From assembly GCF_013177695.1 (NCBI RefSeq), contig NZ_WOEY01000083.1:1-64000 (forward strand): a stretch of 64,000 bases of DNA. Direction: 5' to 3'. The position numbers and the translations under genes are program-made. The notes beneath the pieces are model-generated. The model was not told the origin of the DNA and searched no databases. It was given only the letters and a program-made list of their open reading frames with translations. Every line of letters begins with the position of its first letter. The first letter of the stretch is position 1. Source of the stretch: Paraburkholderia solitsugae (GTDB lineage Bacteria > Pseudomonadota > Gammaproteobacteria > Burkholderiales > Burkholderiaceae). Shown here piece after piece: positions 33,295-40,496 of the stretch.

Positions 33295-34896
33295 AGCGGC
33301 GGGCGTCGAAGGCGTCGCCGCGCCACCGCCCGGCGCGCCAAGGATGCTGATCTGGAACGTCGGGGTCGCCGCGAGCGATTGCAACGTCGCGTCTTCCGGG
33401 ATGTGTTCGAACAGCGGCAGGATCACGGAGCCGCCGATCACCGCGCGCCGGCTATTGTCGGCCGGGCGTAAGCCCCACACGTCCTGGTAGACCACCGGCA
33501 CCGCGCTGCCGTTGCGGGTCGTGTTGCCGATGTACAGCATCACATGGCCGCCAATGTAGATTAGCGTGCGAAACGGTTCGCCATGCTGAGCGAGGTAGTC
33601 GAGCCGTTGCGCCGGCGTCGACGCGGACAGATCGATCATGCGTCCCGCGCTCATCTGCGTCGACGAATGGCGCGGCAGCCACACGCCGAACGTCGCGAAG
33701 ATGCTTTGCAGTTCGGACGAACAGTCGTTGTAGAGGCCGCTATTGCCCCAGCCGTACGGCCGCCCGATCAGCGTTTTCATCAGCATCGCCAGATGCCGCG
33801 GGGTGGCGGCGAGCGGCATCGGGGTGATCTGCGCATCGCTCAATTGGGCGCTGCGGATGATCGCGTGGCCGTCCACATCGCGGGCCGGGACGAAGAGTTT
33901 GCGCGAGGCGGGGGCGTTGGCAGCTTCGCTCGCTGTTTGATTGGCCGGTGTTGCGGGCCGCTTGGCGTCGTCTGGGGCGAGCGGCAGCAGCGTGCCGGCG
34001 GGCGCGTCGAAGCGGAACACGCCGCGGCTGTCGCGCACCGGCGCCGAGGCCACCGTGACCGCACCCAGCGACTTTGCGGTGGCGGCGCGCCACGTGTCGA
34101 CGAAGGTGTCGTCGGTCAGGCCAACGCCGTTGCTGCGCACCCAGCCTTGCACGTCGGGCGTCTGCACGTAGCGCCACGCGCCGTCGGCGCTACTGCCCAG
34201 CACATACAGCGGTGTGCCAGGGCGTACGGCTGAAATCTGCAGGTTGTCGAACGGATAGCCTTCGCCGGCTAGGTGGTGGTTGTAGAACGACGGGTCCATG
34301 GTCGGCAGTTCGCGCACCATCAGGTTGCTGGTGGCGATCGCGCGGCGTTCGGGCTTGTAGACGGCCTCCTGCGTGAACTGATCGACGTCCATGTTTTGAG
34401 CGATGGCGTCGATCCATGCCTTGTCGTGTGGCCGGAAATTCTCGCCGTAACCGAGCGCCGTGCCGCTCTTGCCGGTGTTGTCGAACTTGTCGATGCGGCG
34501 CTGCTGCAGCGCGACAATATCCGCGCCTTGCTGGCGATAGACGCGCATCGCCACGTAAGTGGAATTCCATGGCGACGGTGCGGTTGTGCCGGTGCCGAAA
34601 TAGCGCGCGTAGAGGGCGCTGAAGTGCGCCTGCTGATCGGCGGGGCTCAGGAACGGCTGGTCGTAGCCAGGGCTGTCCGGTTCGATCCAGTGGTCGACGT
34701 TCTGGTCGTAATTGGCGATCGGGAACAGTGCGACCGTGTCGACGCTCGCGTGGACATCGCGTGCCGGTGACGGATTGCTGCAGGCGACGAGGGTAGCGGC
34801 CGCTGCGAGGGCGGCGCATAGCGCACCGGCACGGCGGGCGTGCGGCAATCGGGCGGCGAGGCGTGTAGCGATGGCGGGCAGGACGGCGACAGGCAT
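33265..34896 (-). CDS. SH3 / NlpC-P60 cell-wall peptidase-like lipoprotein
   Basis: A 543-residue protein. A hydrophobic leader ends in a lipobox (TLVAC near 39), so it should be lipid-anchored. A central region with two SH3-like beta segments (about 220-330, including RPGTPLYVLGSSADGAWRYV and QGWVRSNGVGL) precedes an NlpC/P60 domain. That domain has the nucleophile in LYNDCSSEL near 392 and the His in GGHVMLYIG near 450. It probably cuts peptide stems of peptidoglycan from the periplasmic face. A Pro/Asp tail closes it. It is monocistronic as far as can be seen. Confidence 0.85.
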   Translation of the reverse strand: MPVAVLPAIATRLAARLPHARRAGALCAALAAAATLVACSNPSPARDVHASVDTVALFPIANYDQNVDHWIEPDSPGYDQPFLSPADQQAHFSALYARYFGTGTTAPSPWNSTYVAMRVYRQQGADIVALQQRRIDKFDNTGKSGTALGYGENFRPHDKAWIDAIAQNMDVDQFTQEAVYKPERRAIATSNLMVRELPTMDPSFYNHHLAGEGYPFDNLQISAVRPGTPLYVLGSSADGAWRYVQTPDVQGWVRSNGVGLTDDTFVDTWRAATAKSLGAVTVASAPVRDSRGVFRFDAPAGTLLPLAPDDAKRPATPANQTASEAANAPASRKLFVPARDVDGHAIIRSAQLSDAQITPMPLAATPRHLAMLMKTLIGRPYGWGNSGLYNDCSSELQSIFATFGVWLPRHSSTQMSAGRMIDLSASTPAQRLDYLAQHGEPFRTLIYIGGHVMLYIGNTTRNGSAVPVVYQDVWGLRPADNSRRAVIGGSVILPLFEHIPEDATLQSLAATPTFQISILGAPGGGAATPSTPAAPPDDDNPAG

Positions 34897-35266
34897 GGAG
34901 TTCGACGGTGAGGATCCAAGGGCACGATGATACGGTGTCGCGCGACAGGCAGGGTGGTGAATGCCTGCTGCACCCAGGCGGAACGAGCGAACGGGGCTTT
35001 CTCAGGCGTGCAGGCGCCTCGCGGACATGGGCGCCATTTTTCACGACATGGCTGGAGCATGAAGCCAATTGCTCGCGCTGTGCCTTCACAGCGTTATGAG
35101 TGTATTTACACAACGCTTATGTGTTTTCATTGGAGTTCGAATCGTCAATAGCGGCTGTGCCATACCGCACTTCACGCACAAGCGGCCAGACAGGCCGGGC
35201 GCTTCGTTACACTCCACACACCGCCTCGAATCGTCTTTCACGAGGCGCTACAACCAGGAGAACAAC
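34897..35266. other. Divergent spacer between the NlpC/P60 gene and the Mop gene
   Basis: This 370-bp spacer has no convincing gene. Its main feature is an interrupted inverted repeat at 35091-35116, listed separately. A CCAGGAG ribosome site precedes the Mop start. Confidence 0.5.
35091..35116. promoter_or_regulatory. Two-part inverted repeat upstream of the Mop gene
   Basis: GCGTT, ATGA, GTGTA, TT, TACAC, AACGC: the inner arms GTGTA/TACAC are perfect around TT, and the outer arms GCGTT/AACGC pair across them. It lies 151 bp before the Mop start. It could be a regulator site; it does not match the classical E. coli ModE box well. Confidence 0.45.
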
Positions 35267-35689
35267 ATGCAAACCAGCGCACGCAATCAATTCACAGGCG
35301 AAATCACCGAAGTCAAACATGGCGCCGTGAACGACGAAGTCACGTTGCGCACCCAAGACGGTCTCGAGATCGTCGCGATCATTACGCATGGCAGCGCAAC
35401 GTCGCTCGGCCTCGCTGCCGGCAAGAAGGCATTCGCGCTGGTCAAGGCGTCCTCGGTGATCGTGATGGTCGACGTGGCCAAGAGCCAGGTGTCGGCACGC
35501 AACTGCATCGCCGGTACGGTGTCGGCCGTGACCAAGGGCGCAGTGAATTCGGAAGTGACCATCAGCGCGGGCGGCGCGCAGATCGCCGCGATCATTACCA
35601 ACGAAAGCGTCGACCGCCTCGGCCTCGCGAGCGGCAAAGCGGCGATGGCGATCTTCAAGGCATCGAGCGTGATCATCGGCGTCGAATAA
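35267..35689 (+). CDS. Molybdate-binding protein with two Mop/TOBE domains
   Basis: A 140-residue protein made of two similar 65-70-residue repeats. The first has FTGEITEVKHGAVNDEVTL and LGLAAGKKAFALVKASSVIV. The second has IAGTVSAVTKGAVNSEVTI and LGLASGKAAMAIFKASSVII. This is the di-Mop arrangement of cytosolic molybdate storage/buffer proteins, which trap oxyanions between subunits. ATG 35267 follows CCAGGAG; the longer frame to 35069 is not credible. No mod transporter genes are adjacent. Binding of tungstate or sulfate cannot be excluded. Confidence 0.92.
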   Translation: MQTSARNQFTGEITEVKHGAVNDEVTLRTQDGLEIVAIITHGSATSLGLAAGKKAFALVKASSVIVMVDVAKSQVSARNCIAGTVSAVTKGAVNSEVTISAGGAQIAAIITNESVDRLGLASGKAAMAIFKASSVIIGVE

Positions 35690-35865
35690 CGATCGACGCA
35701 TGGCGTTGTCCACAGGCTTAAGGTCTGGATAAAGCCATCGGGCCGTACGTGCTCGGGCGGAAAGAGGGTGGCATGCGCAGCAGGGCGTGCCGTGAAGGAA
35801 ACGGCGGCTTGATTTACACTGCACGCCTCGCTGTTTCTCTTTCCGCTTTCATTACGGACGCCGTC

Positions 35866-36366
35866 ATGTTCGAAGTCTCCTCAGCCTCGCATCTCCCCAA
35901 AGCCGCGCAATACGAAGAACTGGCCGCCCAGGCGCGCGCGCTGCTCGCCGGCGAACCCGACTGGATCGCCAACGCCGCGAATTTCTCCGCGTTCGTGTTC
36001 CATTCGCTGAGCGATCTGAACTGGGCCGGCTTCTACTTCCACGACGGCCGCGAACTGGTGGTCGGACCCTTCCAGGGCAAGCCGGCCTGCGTGCGCATCG
36101 CGCTCGGCAAGGGCGTGTGCGGCACGGCAGCACTTACCCGTCAGACGCAGGTGGTGCGCGACGTGCATGAATTCCCCGGTCATATCGCCTGCGATTCGGC
36201 GTCGCAATCGGAAATCGTCGTGCCGCTCGTCGCACCGGACGGTACGCTGATCGGCGTGTGGGATGTGGATAGCCCGGTCGTTGCGCGTTTCGACGAAGAA
36301 GACGCGAGGGGCATGGAAGCGCTGTGCGCGGTGTTTATCGAAGCCGCGCTGCCGCGCGCCTCGTAG
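35866..36366 (+). CDS. GAF-domain free methionine-(R)-sulfoxide reductase
   Basis: A 166-residue single GAF domain. The three conserved cysteines of fRMsr enzymes are present: ACVRI near 75, GVCGTAA near 85 and HIACDSAS near 109. FNWAGFY-type and GVWDVDSP segments are also in place (here LNWAGFYFH and GVWDVDSPV). The enzyme reduces free methionine R-sulfoxide in the cytosol, coupled to thioredoxin. Chosen start ATG 35866; the upstream frame to 35749 lacks a ribosome site. It precedes the Rieske operon by 164 bp in the same direction, so oxidative stress links are possible but unproven. Confidence 0.9.
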   Translation: MFEVSSASHLPKAAQYEELAAQARALLAGEPDWIANAANFSAFVFHSLSDLNWAGFYFHDGRELVVGPFQGKPACVRIALGKGVCGTAALTRQTQVVRDVHEFPGHIACDSASQSEIVVPLVAPDGTLIGVWDVDSPVVARFDEEDARGMEALCAVFIEAALPRAS

Positions 36367-36405
36367 GCGTTTCAAGCAGCGTCGATTCAGCGGTGCGGCG
36401 CCAGC

Positions 36406-36425
36406 CTATGCTTTTTCGTACATAG
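36406..36425. promoter_or_regulatory. Interrupted dyad upstream of the Rieske operon
   Basis: CTATG (36406-36410) and CATAG (36421-36425) are inverted repeats separated by 10 bases, 105 bp before the Rieske start. The layout suits a LysR-type recognition half-site pair. The LysR gene at 39156-40076 is the obvious candidate regulator. Confidence 0.35.
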
Positions 36426-36530
36426 ACTAGATGCACTTCAGGGGATGGGTCGGCGGACCTCATCCCGCTATCGTTCTCTCCACGCGCTCAAGACAGCGCG
36501 ACGAACCCCCACCAGGTTTTGGAGACATGC

Positions 36531-37598
36531 ATGAGTTCCGCCACCGTTACAGCCACCACTGCGCCGCTGACATTCCAACGTTCCCCCGCTTTACCCCGCA
36601 ATTGCACCTTCGATAGCCACGACTGGGAGATTCTCAGCCGCTACTGGCATCCGGTGGCGTTCGCCGCCGACGTGACCGACAAACCCATCAGCGTGACGCT
36701 GCTCGACGAACCGTTGGTCGTGTTCCGCTCGAACGGTCAACTGGTGAGCGCGCGCGATATCTGTCCGCATCGCGGCGCGCCGCTCAGCCAGGGATGGGTC
36801 GACAACGGCAACATCGTGTGCCCATATCACGGCCTCGCGTACGGTAGCGACGGCAAGTGCAAACACATTCCGTCGCAGACGGACGGCCCGATTCCTGATC
36901 GCCTGCATCTCGTCACGTATGCGACGCAGGAAGCCTATGGCCTCATGTGGGTCTCGCTGGGCGGCGGCACTGAAGCGTTGCCCGCGTTCCCCGGCTGGGA
37001 CGATCCCGACTTCCAGCAGATCCTGCCGCCCTCGATCGACATCAACGCTTCGGCGGGACGTCAGACCGAAGGCTTCATCGACGTCGCGCATTTCGCGTGG
37101 ATTCACCACGACAGTTTTGCCGACCGGCATAACCCGGTGGTACCGCAGTATTCGGTCGAGCGGCGCGAAGGTGGCATGCACGCGGAGTACGTGAGCACGG
37201 TCAGCAATTTCCCGAAGTCGATGCAGCATCGCGCGCCTGAAGGTTATCTGTGGCGCCGCTTCTTCGAAGTGGATGTGCCGTTCTTCGCACGCCTGACCGT
37301 GCACTTTCCCGAAAACGGCCGCCTGTCGATCCTGAATGCCGCGAGCCCGGTGTCCGCGCGTAAGACACGTCTGTTCGTGCCGATCGTACGCAACTTCGAC
37401 AAGGATTTGCCGCTCGAGGACGTCTACGCGTTCAACCGTCAGGTGTTCGAAGAAGATCGCGCGATCGTCGAACAGCAGCGCCCGGAAGATTTGCCGATCG
37501 ACCGCGCGGCGGAAGCGCCGATTCTCGCCGACCGTTCCTCGGGTGCCTATAGGCGAGCGTTGGCTGAGATCGGTCTCGGCCAGGCCTATGTGCGCTAG
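36531..37598 (+). CDS. Rieske non-heme iron oxygenase, large subunit
   Basis: A 355-residue aromatic-ring-hydroxylating-type oxygenase. The Rieske [2Fe-2S] ligands are in CPHRGAP (about 78) and CPYHGLAY (about 98). The mononuclear iron site is in the C-terminal domain at FIDVAHFAWIHHDSF near 185, with the H-x4-H pair. The enzyme should insert oxygen into an organic substrate using two electrons. No beta subunit follows, so it belongs to the single-subunit class (demethylases, vanillate or phthalate type, choline-like amines). Electrons probably come from the rubredoxin encoded next. ATG 36531 has GGAG upstream. The substrate is unknown. Confidence 0.9.
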   Translation: MSSATVTATTAPLTFQRSPALPRNCTFDSHDWEILSRYWHPVAFAADVTDKPISVTLLDEPLVVFRSNGQLVSARDICPHRGAPLSQGWVDNGNIVCPYHGLAYGSDGKCKHIPSQTDGPIPDRLHLVTYATQEAYGLMWVSLGGGTEALPAFPGWDDPDFQQILPPSIDINASAGRQTEGFIDVAHFAWIHHDSFADRHNPVVPQYSVERREGGMHAEYVSTVSNFPKSMQHRAPEGYLWRRFFEVDVPFFARLTVHFPENGRLSILNAASPVSARKTRLFVPIVRNFDKDLPLEDVYAFNRQVFEEDRAIVEQQRPEDLPIDRAAEAPILADRSSGAYRRALAEIGLGQAYVR

Positions 37599-37646
37599 TT
37601 TGCGGTGCGATTCGAGAAGCGTGATGCGAGATTCGGGAGAGAAGTC

Positions 37647-37814
37647 ATGAAAGTATGGGAATGCGTGATTTGCGGCTTTCGCTATGACGAAGCACTGGGT
37701 CTGCCGGAAGCGGGTATTGCGCCGGGCACGCGCTGGGAAGACGTGCCGGACGACTGGCTGTGCCCGGACTGCGCGACCGGCAAACACGACTTTGATATGC
37801 AGGTGATTGCATGA
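37647..37814 (+). CDS. Rubredoxin
   Basis: A 55-residue one-iron electron carrier. The four iron ligands are in CVICGFRY (residues 6-9) and CPDCATGK (residues 39-42), with the usual PGTRWEDVPDDWLCPDC core. It is a single-domain rubredoxin that shuttles electrons from an NAD(P)H-dependent reductase. It follows the Rieske gene after 48 bp, and its stop overlaps the start of the reductase by four bases (ATGA). Strict operon coupling argues that all three work together. ATG 37647 follows GGAGAGAAG. Confidence 0.95.
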   Translation: MKVWECVICGFRYDEALGLPEAGIAPGTRWEDVPDDWLCPDCATGKHDFDMQVIA

Positions 37815-38995
37815 CAGCCGCTCAGCATGAGGACAAGGGACAACCGGTGGTGATCGTCGGCACTGGCATGGCGGGCTATACGGTTGCGCGCGAATTGCGC
37901 AAGCTCGATAGCACGGTGCCGATCGTCATGATCAGCCGCGACGACGGCAGCTTTTATTCGAAGCCGATGTTGTCGAATGCACTGGCGATGAAGAAGGAGC
38001 CGCAGACGTTGGCAAGTTTTGACGCCATAGCGATGGCGGCACAATTGGGCGCGTGGATTCGCGTGCATCAGCACGTCGAGCGCATTTTGCCGGCGGAGCA
38101 TACGCTCGTCGTCGACAACGTGTTGCTGGGCTATAGCAAGCTGGTGCTGGCCACGGGCGCGGACCCACGCCGCCTGAAGGTGGAGGGTGATGGCGCGGGC
38201 GACGTGATGTCGATCAACGATCTCGGCGATTACGCGCGCTTCAGGTTGGCGCTCACGCGTTGCCGCTCAGTGGCGATTCTCGGCGCGGGTCTGATCGGCT
38301 GCGAGTTCGCCAACGATCTCGCGGCTGCCGGTTATGCGGTCAGTCTGATCGACCCGGCTTCGACGCCGCTGGCTCGCTTGCTCCCGCGAGACGTGGGCGA
38401 GATTTTCGCTCGCGCGCTTGACGATGGCGGCATCCGCTTTCACCCTGGCCGCAGTGTGAATCGTATCGACCGCTTGTCGAACGGTTACCGGCTGACGTTC
38501 GCCGAAGGCGAGCCGATCGACGCGGATCTGGTCGTATCGGCGGTCGGCCTTGCGCCGCGTACGGCGCTTGCCGCGGCTGCGGGTCTTGAAATCGACCAGG
38601 GCATTCGAACCGATGCGTGGTGCCGCACGAGTGCACCGGATATTTACGCACTCGGCGACTGTGCCGCGATCGACGGCAAAGTCCAGCCGTATGTCTTGCC
38701 GATCATGCATGCCGCGCGGGCGCTCGCGCGCACCCTGGCCGGGCAGCCGACGCGCGTCGCCTTTCCGGTGATGCCGATTACCGTGAAGACGCCCGCGAGT
38801 CCTGCGGTCGTCGTGACACCCGAGGGCGAGGGCGCATGGTCGATCGAAACTGCTGGCGATGCGGCGAAACACGCTGCGCGCGCTGTGTGCCGGCAAGCTA
38901 TCAGTGAGCGCCCGTTGGGCTTCGCACTGCTCGGCGCGGCGATCGAGGGCAAAGCCGCGTTGATCAAGGCCATGACAGAGGGGGCCACTAGCTAA
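37811..38995 (+). CDS. FAD-dependent rubredoxin reductase
   Basis: A 394-residue pyridine-nucleotide-disulfide-type flavoprotein. FAD-binding VVIVGTGMAGYTVARELR is near residues 13-30. The NAD(P) motif AILGAGLIGCEFANDL is near 155, and the second FAD segment IYALGDCAAIDG is near 278. Length and style (FYSKPMLSNALAMKK) are those of rubredoxin-NAD+ reductases of alkane-degrading bacteria. It passes electrons from NAD(P)H to the rubredoxin just upstream. The start codon overlaps the rubredoxin stop. It is followed by a strong terminator at 39089-39119. Confidence 0.92.
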   Translation: MTAAQHEDKGQPVVIVGTGMAGYTVARELRKLDSTVPIVMISRDDGSFYSKPMLSNALAMKKEPQTLASFDAIAMAAQLGAWIRVHQHVERILPAEHTLVVDNVLLGYSKLVLATGADPRRLKVEGDGAGDVMSINDLGDYARFRLALTRCRSVAILGAGLIGCEFANDLAAAGYAVSLIDPASTPLARLLPRDVGEIFARALDDGGIRFHPGRSVNRIDRLSNGYRLTFAEGEPIDADLVVSAVGLAPRTALAAAAGLEIDQGIRTDAWCRTSAPDIYALGDCAAIDGKVQPYVLPIMHAARALARTLAGQPTRVAFPVMPITVKTPASPAVVVTPEGEGAWSIETAGDAAKHAARAVCRQAISERPLGFALLGAAIEGKAALIKAMTEGATS

Positions 38996-39088
38996 CCCAC
39001 AACAATCTTCCGTCTGACCGACCTCACTTTGTGATCGCTCGGTGTTTTAAGGGGCCTGTCACCTCGAACACATCCGATGATCGCATTC

Positions 39089-39119
39089 GCGCCGCAAGCT
39101 CTGCTTACGGCGCTTTTTT
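39089..39119 (+). terminator. Rho-independent terminator of the Rieske operon
   Basis: GCGCCG (39089-39094) pairs with CGGCGC (39108-39113); inside, AAGC pairs with GCTT around TCT. Six T follow at once (39114-39119). This is the clearest plus-strand terminator in the window. Confidence 0.85.
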
Positions 39120-39155
39120 ATCTGCTCGAAGGAGGTGCGTGCCAGTAGTGAACGC

Positions 39156-40076
39156 TTAGGAAACCAGATCTTTGGCGACGTTGGCGATCAGCCTGCGCAG
39201 CCAGATCGCGGCGACGCTGCGATGCGTGCGGTCGTGCCAGAGTTGATAGTAGGTGAGCGCCTGCGGCTCGCCGGGGATCGGCTCGATACGCAGTGGCAGC
39301 AGCTTGGTGTAGTGCGTGGCGAGCGCGCGGGTGGTGGTGAACAGCAGATTGGATCGCGCTAGAACGTAGGGCGCCATGCCGAAGTAGGGCAGCGTCGTGG
39401 TCACGGTGCGCGACAGGCCGTTGCGGGCGAGTTCGACATCGACCGTGCCCCACGACGTCGTGTTGTAGGTCATCACCGCCAGGTGTTCCGCTTCTTCGTA
39501 GACGGGCTTGCTAAGGCGCCCCGGTTTGATCGGATGGCCGTTGCGCATCAGGCACACCAGTTCGTCCTTGCACAGCGGCTGCAAATGCAGATGCTCCGGT
39601 GGCGTGCGCCAGTTGCCGATCACCAGATCGAGAAAGCCGCTTTCCAGACCATGCTCGTAACCGCCGTCCACCATCATCAGATGCCTGAACTCGAGCTTCG
39701 CGCCGGGCGCCTCGCGATGAAACGCATCGACTACGGCGGGGACGAAGAACGCATCGAGATAGTCCGGCGAACCGATGCGAAAGGTCTGGCTGGTGGTGGC
39801 CGGGTTGAACGACGTCGTGGGGTGCAGAATGGCCGCGATATTGTTCAGCGCTTGCGCCGCGGGGTCGATCAGCGTGAGTGCATGCGCGGTGAGAACCATT
39901 CGGCTGCCGCTGCGCACCAGCAGCGGATCGCCGGTCATGTCGCGCAGTTTGCGCAGCGCCACGCTGACGGTTGGCTGCGATTGTCCGAGCAACGTTGCCG
40001 TGCGCGACACGCTCGATTCGGTCAGCAGCGTGTGCAGCACCTTGAGAAGGTGCGAATCGATGATTTCCTTGGACAT
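39156..40076 (-). CDS. LysR-family transcriptional regulator
   Basis: A 306-residue LTTR. The N-terminal winged helix-turn-helix spans residues 7-66 (LLKVLHTLLTESSVSRTATLLGQ, PTVSVALRKLRDMTGDPLLVR). The effector-binding domain follows (FRIGSPDYLDAFFVP near 100; SWGTVDVELARNGLSR near 210). The binding domain has the flavour of NodD/NahR regulators that sense aromatic or plant compounds, which fits a role over the neighbouring Rieske oxygenase. That link is inferred from convergent location only. A perfect palindrome lies 74 bp before its start. Confidence 0.9.
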   Translation of the reverse strand: MSKEIIDSHLLKVLHTLLTESSVSRTATLLGQSQPTVSVALRKLRDMTGDPLLVRSGSRMVLTAHALTLIDPAAQALNNIAAILHPTTSFNPATTSQTFRIGSPDYLDAFFVPAVVDAFHREAPGAKLEFRHLMMVDGGYEHGLESGFLDLVIGNWRTPPEHLHLQPLCKDELVCLMRNGHPIKPGRLSKPVYEEAEHLAVMTYNTTSWGTVDVELARNGLSRTVTTTLPYFGMAPYVLARSNLLFTTTRALATHYTKLLPLRIEPIPGEPQALTYYQLWHDRTHRSVAAIWLRRLIANVAKDLVS

Positions 40077-40496
40077 GAAAAGCGGGATCCTGTTTCGTGC
40101 GGATCCATGCAGTGAGGCGGCAGTTTTTTTGGAAGGATCGCGAGCGGAATATATCCATGGATATAACGCTCGTCAATCCGGCGAAGCCCTGTGCGAAGGC
40201 GTCGAAGACCGGTGCGCACTGAGTCATGAGGCGTGGAGTATCCCGGCAATAGCGAACGCTTTATGATGTGCGCGATGACGGACGCCTCACCGCGGGAATC
40301 AGGGAATACACCGAGTGAAACGATTGCCACGCGGAATGCGCGCCGCGGTGGCGTGGGGTGCGGCAGGAAAGCCGCTATCATACGCACGGTGACCCGGCGG
40401 AGCGGACCGACTCTGCCGGCTTCGCCGGTTGCGCCGAATGCGTCGGGAAAAACGCTTACTCGCTTTCAATATTCAGAAAATTCAAAGGCCGGCGCG
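40077..40496. other. Divergent spacer between the LysR gene and the EAL-domain gene
   Basis: This 420-bp spacer carries a perfect 16-bp palindrome at 40150-40165. No gene is supported. The EAL gene's frame extends back to 40233, but this extension is Arg-rich and lacks a family match, so the start was placed at 40497. Confidence 0.5.
40150..40165. promoter_or_regulatory. Perfect 16-bp palindrome near the LysR gene
   Basis: TATATCCATGGATATA is a perfect, AT-rich palindrome in an otherwise GC-rich region, 74 bp upstream of the LysR start. It is a good candidate for autoregulation by the LysR protein or for another dimeric regulator. Confidence 0.55.

Noticed and set aside
40233..40496. N-terminal extension of the PAS-GGDEF-EAL protein
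   Set aside because: The extra 88 residues look non-coding and no ribosome site precedes them; the PAS domain starts soon after ATG 40497.
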